Assembly: GCA_002869585.1 (NCBI GenBank)
Contig: PKUO01000063.1
Coordinates: 1 to 32,465 of the forward strand
DNA length: 32,465 nt
Direction of reading: 5' to 3'
Source: Sedimenticola sp.
GTDB taxonomy: Bacteria > Pseudomonadota > Gammaproteobacteria > Chromatiales > Chromatiaceae
Shown here: piece after piece, positions 19,121 to 26,233 of the stretch
Layout of the letters: each line of letters starts with the position of its first letter
Numbering within the stretch: the first letter of the stretch is position 1
The notes under the pieces: model-generated
The model's database searches: none
Seen by the model: the letters and a program-made list of their open reading frames with translations, nothing else
Told to the model about the DNA's origin: nothing
Position numbers and translations under genes: made by a program

Positions 19121-19555
19121 CTATTTTTCCACACGTACCGCCAGAACATCGCACTTGGCCAGGTGCAGAACACCGTTTGCGGTTGACCCCAGCAACAGCT
19201 GAAGGCCATGCTTTCCATGGCTGCCGATCACGATCAGATCCACACCATTCTCCTCCGCGATGCGGGTAATCTCCTTTTTCGGTATGCCGATTTCAACATG
19301 GCTTGTTGCACCCAGGTTTTTCTCCTCGTTCATGCTTTTTAGCTTCGCTTCAGCCTGTGCTGCAAGTTCCTGGTCGATGTCCAGGGTTTCGGGCAGGGGG
19401 ATCTCGCCTGTGTAGATGGTGCCGGTGTACTCCACGATGTGGATCAGGCTGAGTCGCGCACCATTCTGCTGGACAAGTTCAATTGCCTTGTTGACAACGC
19501 GCTCTGATTCATCAGAAAAATCGGTCGCTAATAAAATGTGTTGATAATTAGCCAT
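19121..19555 (-). CDS. Universal stress protein, UspA superfamily
   Basis: A single-domain 144-residue Usp. The N terminus MANYQHILLATDFSDESE and the C-terminal IVIGSHGKHGLQLLLGSTAN match the fold. The loop resembles the ATP-binding motif G-2x-G-9x-G(S/T) but has eight, not nine, residues between the second and third Gly, so nucleotide binding is uncertain. GGGAG lies 8 to 9 nt before the ATG on the minus strand. It diverges from the sensor kinase gene across 221 bases. I see no clear promoter of its own. Confidence 0.9.
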   Translation of the reverse strand: MANYQHILLATDFSDESERVVNKAIELVQQNGARLSLIHIVEYTGTIYTGEIPLPETLDIDQELAAQAEAKLKSMNEEKNLGATSHVEIGIPKKEITRIAEENGVDLIVIGSHGKHGLQLLLGSTANGVLHLAKCDVLAVRVEK

Positions 19556-19776
19556 GCCTTCACTCCCGCTAGTTCGGTGCTTGCTTTAAGTATGAAATTA
19601 TTTTCAATTATTTCCAGTGCTATCGAGTCTTGCTTCTGATAAAGGGCAGTGCTTGTCGCAAACGCAGAGGTCTATCCTTGGGACATTAATTCGGTCTTCG
19701 CAGGGATATGGCCCTATTGTGGTATAAATAGGCGCTGTAATCTGGAGAGATCGGTTCCCTATCCTGGAAATACACT

Positions 19777-21936
19777 ATGTGGCGAACTGCCTGCTACCTG
19801 CTATTGTTGATTTTGGCGACACCTGCCGCGGCCTTTACCGATGGGCCGCCGATCCGGATAGGCGTGCTGAGTCATCGGGGGAGTGAGGCGACCCTGAAAA
19901 ACTGGTCGCCGACAGCAGATTATCTGTCAAAGACGGTGCCGGGCAGGCGCTTCGAGATCATTCCGCTGGATTTTGCCGAGGTTGAACCGGCGGTGAAGTT
20001 CAGTGATGTCGATTTTATCCTGGTCAATCCTGGTATCTATGTGAACCTGGAGGTCCGTTATCGGGTTTCCAGGATTGCCACCCTGAATAATCGTGCCGGT
20101 TACGTGTCGCACAATGTCTTCGGCGGGGTGATCTTCACCCGCAGGGACCGCGCTGATATCAAGCGGATAACCGATCTCAAGGGTAAGCGCTTCATGGCCG
20201 TGGACCAGACCTCTCTGGGCGGTTTTCAGATGGCCTGGGGGGAGTTGCAGCGGGTCGGCATTGACCCCTATAAGGATTTTTCATCGATTCAGTTTGGCGG
20301 CATCCATGATGATGTGGTGCAGGCGGTACTGCGTGGCGATGTCGATGCCGGTACTGTACGCACCGATATTCTTGAACGGATGGATAAGGCAAAGCTGATC
20401 GATCTGAGAGATTTCAAGGTGGTTGGCCCACGCCAACACCCCGAGTTCTTCTTCCAGCACAGTACCAGTCTCTATCCGGAATGGCCCTTCAGTAAAGTTC
20501 AGCACACCCCGAATGAGCTGGCTCAGCGTGTGGCGGTGGCATTGTTGAATATGCCTCCCCAGCATCCTGCGGCGGATGCGGGCAGCTATGCAGGCTGGAC
20601 CGTCCCGCTGGACTATCAGCCGGTACACGATCTGTTCAGAGAACTTAAATTGCCACCCTATCAGGCCACCGGTCGATTCACACTAGAGGATGCAGTGAAA
20701 AAATACTGGTACTGGCTGGTCGTGGGTATAGCCTTTATCTTGTCCATGGCCTTCATGACCACCTGGGTGTTTCGTCTGAACCGGCAACTGGCTAAATCCA
20801 ACCTGCATCTGGAACAGCACTACGAGCTGATTCTCAATTCGGTGGCGGACGGCATCTACGGGGTGGATCTGAAGGGCAACTCTACCTTCGTCAATCGTGC
20901 GATGGAGCAGATCACCGGCTGGCGCGCGGATGAGTTGATCGGTGCAAATCAGCATCAGGTCCTGCACCACACCAAGACTGACGGCTCGCCCTTTCCCAAG
21001 CAGGAGTGTCCGGTGTATGCCACCTACATGGATAGTACGCCGCGCTTTGTCGACGATGACATTTTCTGGAAGAAAAACGGCGCCAGTTTTCCGGTGGAAT
21101 ACGCCAGTTCGCCAATCAAGGATTATAAAGGCAATACGGTGGGCAGCGTGGTGGTGTTCCGTGATATCAGCGAGCGCAAAAAGGCGGAAGAGGAGGCGCG
21201 CCAGCATCAGCTTGATCTGGCCCACGTCGCCCGTCTCAGTACTCTGGGTGAGATGGCCTCAGGGATTGCACACGAGTTGAATCAACCGCTCACGGCGATA
21301 GCAACCAATGCCCAGGCCAGTATTCGTATGATCGAAGGTGGCAGCTCCAATCCGGACCGTCTGGTTGATACCCTCGAGAGAATCGGTTCCCAGGCGGAGC
21401 GGGCCGGTGAAATCATTCGCCACCTGCGGCAACTGGTCAGAAAGGAGCAGCCGGAACTTTCCCGTGTCAATATCAATGATGTGGTCAATGAAGTGGTTGT
21501 GTTATTGAAGCCCGAGGCGAGAAAAGCTAATGTCACGATTCGTCTGGAACTGGATGCCGAGATCGGGGAGGTGCTGGCGCAGCATGTTCAGATTGACCAG
21601 GTGATATTGAACCTCGCACGGAATGCGATCGAGGCGATGAGTGAGAATACCAAGACGCCACGCGCTCTGGTGATCAAGACAGCGCGAACAGATAACGGCA
21701 ATGTGGCGGTGACAGTAGCCGATACCGGTCCTGGCTTGAGTGCTCAGGTCAAAGATCAGGTGTTTGACCCGTTTGTCACCACCAAGCCGAATGGCATGGG
21801 GCTGGGGCTCTCCATCAGTCAAAGCATTATCGAGGCCCATAAGGGACAGCTCTATCTGGACAGCGTTGAAGGCTATGGGGCAGTTTTTCGTTTCCTGTTA
21901 CCGATGAATAGAGGAGACAGCGACAGTGACGTATGA
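19777..21936 (+). CDS. Sensor histidine kinase with periplasmic PhnD-like domain (TtrS/ThsS architecture)
   Basis: A 719-residue membrane kinase. Domains in order: signal peptide (1-20), PhnD-type periplasmic binding domain (about 24-300, with RIGVLSHRGSEAT and DFILVNPGIYVNLE), one transmembrane helix (about 308-332), a PAS domain (about 345-465), and a HisKA-HATPase core. The phosphorylated His499 is in GIAHELNQPL, Asn616 in NLARNAIEAM, and the G boxes include DTGPGL (from 649) and MGLGLSISQS. This layout is that of TtrS (tetrathionate) and ThsS (thiosulfate) sensors. Because the next gene is its regulator and the one after starts the sox operon, I infer it senses thiosulfate, tetrathionate or a related sulfur oxyanion and controls sox. 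The exact ligand cannot be read from sequence. Confidence 0.93.
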   Translation: MWRTACYLLLLILATPAAAFTDGPPIRIGVLSHRGSEATLKNWSPTADYLSKTVPGRRFEIIPLDFAEVEPAVKFSDVDFILVNPGIYVNLEVRYRVSRIATLNNRAGYVSHNVFGGVIFTRRDRADIKRITDLKGKRFMAVDQTSLGGFQMAWGELQRVGIDPYKDFSSIQFGGIHDDVVQAVLRGDVDAGTVRTDILERMDKAKLIDLRDFKVVGPRQHPEFFFQHSTSLYPEWPFSKVQHTPNELAQRVAVALLNMPPQHPAADAGSYAGWTVPLDYQPVHDLFRELKLPPYQATGRFTLEDAVKKYWYWLVVGIAFILSMAFMTTWVFRLNRQLAKSNLHLEQHYELILNSVADGIYGVDLKGNSTFVNRAMEQITGWRADELIGANQHQVLHHTKTDGSPFPKQECPVYATYMDSTPRFVDDDIFWKKNGASFPVEYASSPIKDYKGNTVGSVVVFRDISERKKAEEEARQHQLDLAHVARLSTLGEMASGIAHELNQPLTAIATNAQASIRMIEGGSSNPDRLVDTLERIGSQAERAGEIIRHLRQLVRKEQPELSRVNINDVVNEVVVLLKPEARKANVTIRLELDAEIGEVLAQHVQIDQVILNLARNAIEAMSENTKTPRALVIKTARTDNGNVAVTVADTGPGLSAQVKDQVFDPFVTTKPNGMGLGLSISQSIIEAHKGQLYLDSVEGYGAVFRFLLPMNRGDSDSDV

Positions 21937-22537
21937 AACCACCGTTTTTATCGTGGATGATGACCAGGAAGTGCGTGATGCGCTGCAGTTACTGATGGAG
22001 TCGGTCGGTCTGCGGGTGCAGGCCTTCAGTTCGGCGCAGGCCTATCTCGACCAGTTTGATCCTGAACTTCCCGGGTGTCTGGTGCTGGATGTGCGTATGC
22101 CGGGTATGAGCGGACTGGATCTGCAGGCAAAACTGGTTGAGGAGCGGCTGCATCCACCGATTGTCATCATCACCGGACATGGTGATGTTCCGATGGCTGT
22201 CCGGGCGGTTCAGGCCGGCGCTGTCGATTTTGTCCAAAAGCCGTTCAATGATCAGGCATTGCTGGACAGTGTGCACCGCGCGCTGAGCCGGGATGCCGAG
22301 CAGCGTGGCGAGGCATCCCGGCTGCAGGATATCCAGGGCCGGTTCAATCGCCTTACACCGCGTGAACAGGAGGTTCTGGAACTGGTAATAGCCGGCAAAA
22401 GAAACAAGGTGATCGCTGCCGATCTGGGTATCAGTCAGTCCACCGTAGAGGCCCATCGCGCCAAGGTGATGGAGAAGATGGAGGCCAATACCCTGTCCGA
22501 TCTGATGCGCATGATGCTGGCGCTTGAGACTGAGTGA
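21926..22537 (+). CDS. FixJ/TtrR-type response regulator with LuxR HTH
   Basis: A 203-residue regulator. The receiver domain has the acidic pair in IVDDDQE, phospho-acceptor Asp55 (LVLDVRMPG), Thr83 (ITGHGD) and Lys105 (VQKPF). The output domain (about 137-200) is a LuxR/FixJ HTH, starting LTPREQEVLELVIAGKRNK and containing STVEAHRAKVMEKM. It starts at GTG 21926, 8 nt after GAGGAGA (21911-21917), and overlaps the kinase gene by 11 bases, so the pair is translationally coupled. It is the presumed partner of the kinase and, by position, the likely activator of the sox promoter in the following 332-base gap. Confidence 0.93.
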   Translation: MTYETTVFIVDDDQEVRDALQLLMESVGLRVQAFSSAQAYLDQFDPELPGCLVLDVRMPGMSGLDLQAKLVEERLHPPIVIITGHGDVPMAVRAVQAGAVDFVQKPFNDQALLDSVHRALSRDAEQRGEASRLQDIQGRFNRLTPREQEVLELVIAGKRNKVIAADLGISQSTVEAHRAKVMEKMEANTLSDLMRMMLALETE

Positions 22538-22869
22538 TGGCAGGAAAATTTCAGGCCCATACGATTAGGATAATTCTAATATAATTATAGTCTTATGTAT
22601 TTTCTGTCAGTTACCCCCGCCATGATCCGGTGCGCTCGCCTAGTGTAGTAGGGGAAAACCTTAATCCCTCCGATTGTATCTTCCAATTTTGTTATATGTC
22701 AGCGAATAACATAATCGGTACAGCCTTGATTCTGTGCTTTGCGAGACGGTGTCAGGCATTGTGACTGGCTGTTTATCCGCTCGTTCCGTGCAGGGATGCA
22801 AAACAGGCTAACGGTACAGGGTTGGGTAAGCAGTCATTCTCATTCACCATGCGTACTTTGGAGGAGATG
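22538..22869 (+). promoter_or_regulatory. Regulatory gap between the response regulator and soxX
   Basis: This 332-base stretch holds no gene I can support and is AT-rich for the locus. Visible elements are an ATTAGGA/TTCTAAT inverted repeat at 22564-22580, overlapping a TATAAT (22580-22585) without a good -35, and the motif TAGTGTAGTAGGGGAAAACC at 22641-22660. There is also the dyad at 22690-22711, and a strong GGAGGAG immediately before the soxX start. As it follows the response regulator and precedes soxX, it most likely contains the sox promoter and operator. The transcription start is not identifiable. Confidence 0.55.
22690..22711. repeat. TGTTAT-N10-ATAACA inverted repeat, candidate operator
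   Basis: Perfect 6-bp arms TGTTAT (22690-22695) and ATAACA (22706-22711) are separated by 10 bases, so their centres lie about one and a half helix turns apart. It is about 160 bases upstream of soxX. The symmetry and position suggest a dimeric-regulator site, possibly for the adjacent FixJ-type protein, but a single short dyad in AT-rich DNA can occur by chance. Confidence 0.35.
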
Positions 22870-23247
22870 ATGACAATAAGTAAAAAACATCTGGTTGGAA
22901 CCACCGGATTATTGATTTCAGTACTCTCAATACCACTGCTGACGACCTCAATGGCGTTTGCCGCAGATGCGGGCAATGCCGTGGCCGAGGGTAAGGACTT
23001 GGCATTTGATCGTAAAAAGGGCAATTGCCTTTCCTGTCATATGATCGAAGATGGCGCCAGTCCCGGTAATATCGCACCACCACTGATCGCCATGAAAGCC
23101 CGTTTCCCAGACAAGGCAAAACTGCGCGCGCAGATTTGGGATGCGACAGCGGCTAATCCAGATTCACCAATGCCGCCCTTTGGCAAGCACCAGGTAATCT
23201 CAGACGCTGAACTCGACAAGATCGTTGAGTATGTCTGGACCCTTTAA
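22870..23247 (+). CDS. soxX: Sulfur-oxidation c-type cytochrome SoxX
   Basis: The small monoheme partner in the SoxXA cytochrome, which oxidatively joins thiosulfate to the SoxY carrier in the periplasm. The 125-residue precursor has a Sec signal peptide ending MAFA (about residue 31). Its CxxCH haem site is CLSCH (Cys53, Cys56, His57), and the likely axial Met is Met101 in SPMPPFGKH, typical of SoxX. Start choice: GGAGGAG (22860-22866) suits the second of two tandem ATGs, 22870; 22867 is too close. It is the first gene of soxXAKLYZB. Confidence 0.94.
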   Translation: MTISKKHLVGTTGLLISVLSIPLLTTSMAFAADAGNAVAEGKDLAFDRKKGNCLSCHMIEDGASPGNIAPPLIAMKARFPDKAKLRAQIWDATAANPDSPMPPFGKHQVISDAELDKIVEYVWTL

Positions 23248-23295
23248 GGGTTTTGGTAAGTGACACTGAAATAATCCCTTGAGGAGTATCAGACT

Positions 23296-24132
23296 ATGAA
23301 AAAGATTGTATTGATGACAACCGCCCTGCTGATGGTAGTTGGTTTTTCCAACGCTGTTATGGCATCCCCGGAAGAAGACAGACAGATTTTCCTTAACTTC
23401 TATAAGGAGCGTTTTCCAAATGTTCCGCAAGATGACTATATCAATGGCGTGTACGCCATTGATCCGGTCGGCCGCGAGAACTGGGAAGCAATCGAAGAGT
23501 TCCCTCCCTATGAAACCGCTATCGATGCGGGTAAAAGCATGTGGGATACAGCCTTTGCGAATGGTAAAACCTACAGTGACTGTTTCCCTGATGGCCCAGC
23601 CATCATGAGCAAGTATCCTCACTGGAACAAGGAGAAAGGGAGCGTTATCACGCTGCCACTGGCGCTGAATGCCTGCCGTGAAGCCAATGGTGAAAAGCCG
23701 CTCAAGTACAACAAAGGCGCAATTGCCAATATCGTTTCCTACATCGCCTATGAGTCCAGGGATCAGGTGACAAATGTTGTCATCCCCAAGGATGATCCGC
23801 GTGCACTGGAAGCCTATGAGATGGGCAAGAAGTTCTATTTCACAAAGCGCGGCCAGCTGAACTTCTCCTGCGCCAACTGCCACTTGCAGAATGTCGGCAT
23901 GGTGTTGCGTACCGAAATTCTCGGACCTGCTGTCGGACAGACCACGCACTGGCCGGTATATCGCTCAAAGTGGGGTGAAATGGGCACGCTTCATCGCCGT
24001 TTTAAAGGCTGTAATGAGCAGGTGCGCGCCAAGGCATTCAAGCCGCATGGCGAAGAGTACCGTAACCTTGAGTACTTCCTGACCTATCAGAGTAACAATC
24101 TGCCACTGAACGGCCCTGGTGCTCGTAAATAA
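23296..24132 (+). CDS. soxA: Sulfur-oxidation cytochrome SoxA, monoheme type
   Basis: The catalytic partner of SoxX; 278 residues with a Sec signal peptide ending near VMA-SPEED. There is one haem site, CANCH (Cys192, Cys195, His196). The haem-ligating, persulfide-forming Cys239 is in FKGCNEQVRAKAFKPHG, a conserved SoxA motif. The N-terminal half has no CxxCH but keeps Cys96 (DCFPDG) and Cys127 (LNACRE), which probably form a disulfide, as in SoxA forms lacking the first haem. GAGGAG lies about 9 nt before the start. It is followed by SoxK, consistent with a three-subunit SoxXAK complex. Confidence 0.95.
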   Translation: MKKIVLMTTALLMVVGFSNAVMASPEEDRQIFLNFYKERFPNVPQDDYINGVYAIDPVGRENWEAIEEFPPYETAIDAGKSMWDTAFANGKTYSDCFPDGPAIMSKYPHWNKEKGSVITLPLALNACREANGEKPLKYNKGAIANIVSYIAYESRDQVTNVVIPKDDPRALEAYEMGKKFYFTKRGQLNFSCANCHLQNVGMVLRTEILGPAVGQTTHWPVYRSKWGEMGTLHRRFKGCNEQVRAKAFKPHGEEYRNLEYFLTYQSNNLPLNGPGARK

Positions 24133-24156
24133 CGCAGCGCTGACTGCAGGTCATAG

Positions 24157-24175
24157 GCCAGAGCAAGGCTCTGGC
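24157..24175 (+). other. Intercistronic hairpin between soxA and soxK
   Basis: A perfect 8-bp stem GCCAGAGC/GCTCTGGC with a 3-nt AAG loop lies between the soxA stop and the soxK ribosome binding site. No U-run follows, so it is not a normal terminator. It is more likely an RNA-stability or processing element that tunes relative subunit amounts. Confidence 0.5.
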
Positions 24176-24201
24176 AAGTAATAAGATTTCGGAGATATAT
24201 C

Positions 24202-24552
24202 ATGCGGAAAACGAAATATTTAGGCATACTGGTTCTCGCCTTCATCCTTGTTGGCGGTATCGGCTGTGCAACGGCAAGTAGTGACAAGATGTCTTCCATG
24301 AAGACAGAAATGACCGCGGACGACGCCACGGCAGCGATTGCGGCAGCCGATGCGGCCAGAAAGAAAGCGGGCTCTGTGAGTGGTGAGTGGCGTGACACCG
24401 GAAAGATCATTGGTGAGGCTGAAGAGGCTGCCAAAGCAGGGGACTTTGCCAAGGCCGTTAAACTGGCAAACAAAGCGAAGGTACAGGGTGAGCGCGGTTA
24501 CGAGCAGATGGTTTCCCAGGAAAAATTGCGTCTGCCGTCATACTTCAAATAA
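24202..24552 (+). CDS. soxK: SoxXA-binding protein SoxK (SAXB-like)
   Basis: A 116-residue probable lipoprotein. The N-terminal hydrophobic segment ends GGIGC, with Cys22 a plausible lipidation site although the -3 residue is not ideal. The mature protein is a helical, Ala/Lys-rich domain (residues about 38-116, DDATAAIAAADAARKKAG and AAKAGDFAKAVKLANKAKVQ) ending in the family-like LRLPSYF. Position after soxXA and its size match the small SoxXA-binding subunit reported for type II SoxXAK complexes. Confidence comes mainly from context and length. Confidence 0.8.
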   Translation: MRKTKYLGILVLAFILVGGIGCATASSDKMSSMKTEMTADDATAAIAAADAARKKAGSVSGEWRDTGKIIGEAEEAAKAGDFAKAVKLANKAKVQGERGYEQMVSQEKLRLPSYFK

Positions 24553-24585
24553 CGAACGAAGCTACCCAAAATCGAGGATGTAATT

Positions 24586-25248
24586 ATGAATGTAAAACAA
24601 CTATTGACTACATGTGTGCTGATGAGTGGATTTGCGGTCTCCGGTGCGGTGCTGGCTGGAAAAATCACCCCGGCCCTGACATCCCTGGATGTAATGCATA
24701 ACGGTGAAAAAGTCACCATTACCCGCACCGACGACGACAACGCGGTTATTCCGGATGCCTACCTGAAGACATCCCGCGCCTGTCCCCCTTTCTGTGTGCA
24801 GCCAATGGCCGTCGTGCCGGGTGTTGAAACAGTGTGTGAACTTGAGGTGATGGGATACCTGAAGCGCAACGCCGATGGAGACCGCTCCGTGATGGTGGTT
24901 GATTCGCGCAGCCCCGAATGGATATCCCGCGGAACAATTCCAGGTTCAGTAAACATCCCCTGGAATAAGATCAATGTCGACATGGCCGGTACTTTTGCGA
25001 TTGAGGCGGAAGCGGATACCTTGACGGATATTCTTACAGATCAGTTTGGCGCGAAACTGGATAACGGCAAATGGGATTTCCGTAATGCGAAGACCATTGT
25101 TCTCTTTTGTAACGGCATTTGGTGCCCACAGTCTTCCGTCAACATCAAAACGCTGACTAAACTGGGTTACCCGGCTTATAAAATTAAATGGTATCGCGGT
25201 GGCATGCAGGATTGGGTCAGTGTTGGCCTGACAACAACCAAGCCTTGA
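24586..25248 (+). CDS. soxL: Periplasmic rhodanese-domain protein, SoxL-like
   Basis: A 220-residue exported protein with a signal peptide ending AVLA (near residue 24). A rhodanese domain spans about 85-215: VMVVDSRSPEWISRGTIPGS is the first motif and IVLFCNGIWCPQS the active-site loop, with Cys175 the predicted persulfide carrier and Cys180 close by. An additional CPPFC pair (Cys66/Cys70) and Cys84 lie before the domain. Genes of this type sit inside sox clusters of purple sulfur bacteria, where the product is proposed to move sulfane sulfur from the SoxYZ carrier. Placement between soxK and soxY supports that. Confidence 0.82.
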   Translation: MNVKQLLTTCVLMSGFAVSGAVLAGKITPALTSLDVMHNGEKVTITRTDDDNAVIPDAYLKTSRACPPFCVQPMAVVPGVETVCELEVMGYLKRNADGDRSVMVVDSRSPEWISRGTIPGSVNIPWNKINVDMAGTFAIEAEADTLTDILTDQFGAKLDNGKWDFRNAKTIVLFCNGIWCPQSSVNIKTLTKLGYPAYKIKWYRGGMQDWVSVGLTTTKP

Positions 25249-25268
25249 TTTTCCGAGGAGTGATAACA

Positions 25269-25745
25269 ATGAGTACAAATATGAAACGTAGAATTTTTCT
25301 GAAAGGCTCCATGGCCGCTAGTGCTTTGGGTGTTGCAGTTGGCGCAGGTCTTCTGGCCCCGAGAGCGGTGCTAGCCTCATGGTCAAAAGAGGCCTTTACT
25401 GCCAAGGAACTGCCTGCGGCAATGAACGCACTGTTTGGCAGCGACCAGGCTGAAGAGAGTGGGGAGATCAAAATCAAGGCCCCGGATATCGCTGAGAATG
25501 GTGCAGTGGTGCCAATAACTGTCTCAACGGATATGGCTGGTGTTGAGTCCATCGCTATTGTCGCGTCCAACAACCCGGTTCCTCTGATCGCCAATTTCGT
25601 GATGGGAGAAGGCGGCCAGGGGTTTGTTTCCACCCACATCAAAATGGGCAAAAGCGGTGATGTGGTTGCCCTCGTCAAAGCCGGTGGCAAAATCTACTCA
25701 GCCAAGAAAGGCGTGAAAGTGACGATTGGTGGTTGTGGCGGCTAA
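25269..25745 (+). CDS. soxY: Thiosulfate-oxidation carrier protein SoxY
   Basis: The covalent sulfur carrier of the pathway. The 158-residue precursor begins with a Tat signal (MKRRIFLKGSMAASALG), cut after AVLA. It ends in the swinging arm TIGGCGG, whose Cys156 bears the sulfur intermediates. ATG 25269 is preceded by CGAGGAG about 10 nt upstream and gives a normal Tat N terminus; the open frame from 25188 overlaps the rhodanese gene. SoxZ, its partner, follows 54 bases later. Confidence 0.96.
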   Translation: MSTNMKRRIFLKGSMAASALGVAVGAGLLAPRAVLASWSKEAFTAKELPAAMNALFGSDQAEESGEIKIKAPDIAENGAVVPITVSTDMAGVESIAIVASNNPVPLIANFVMGEGGQGFVSTHIKMGKSGDVVALVKAGGKIYSAKKGVKVTIGGCGG

Positions 25746-25799
25746 TTTTTGGGCGCTTTAAACACAACATCAATCATGAATAATTTGAGGTAATCAAAG

Positions 25800-26117
25800 A
25801 TGGCAAACAATAGCATCAAAATTCGCGCCCAGCTTAAGGATAATGAGATAACGGTCAAGGCATTGATGACCCACCCGATGGAATCCGGCACGCGCAAGGA
25901 TTCCAAGACCGGAGAACTGGTTCCCGCACATTATATTCAGGAAGTTAAATGTGAAGTCGCTGGTAAAAACGTCATGACAGCCTACTGGAATGGCGGTGTC
26001 TCGAAGAATCCGTATCTCTCATTCAAGTTTGCAGGCGCCAACAAAGGCGACATGTTCAAACTGACCTGGGTTGACAACAAAGGTGAGTCTGATTCTGAAG
26101 AAGCAACTATCAGCTAA
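25800..26117 (+). CDS. soxZ: Thiosulfate-oxidation carrier complex protein SoxZ
   Basis: The 105-residue beta-sandwich partner of SoxY. Typical elements are KALMTHPMESGTRKDSKTGE near the middle and AYWNGGVSKNPYLSFKF. There is no signal peptide, as expected: SoxZ travels with SoxY through the Tat pathway. A GAGG lies 11 to 12 nt before the ATG. Length and sequence are normal for the family. Confidence 0.96.
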   Translation: MANNSIKIRAQLKDNEITVKALMTHPMESGTRKDSKTGELVPAHYIQEVKCEVAGKNVMTAYWNGGVSKNPYLSFKFAGANKGDMFKLTWVDNKGESDSEEATIS

Positions 26118-26132
26118 AGCCCAGCATTGATA

Positions 26133-26159
26133 CTGGCATGGCCATACAGGTCATGCCAG
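26133..26159 (+). other. Intercistronic hairpin between soxZ and soxB
   Basis: A perfect 8-bp stem CTGGCATG (26133-26140) and CATGCCAG (26152-26159) with an 11-nt loop, followed by pyrimidine-rich TTTCTCTCTTTTTCTC. The Us are too interrupted and distant for a canonical terminator, but it could partly attenuate transcription into soxB or protect the upstream mRNA from 3' decay. Confidence 0.45.
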
Positions 26160-26233
26160 GTCAATTTCTCTCTTTTTCTCCCGTCTTCCAAACGAACGTG
26201 AAGGCGTGGTATTGCCTGCAGGAATTATCAACG

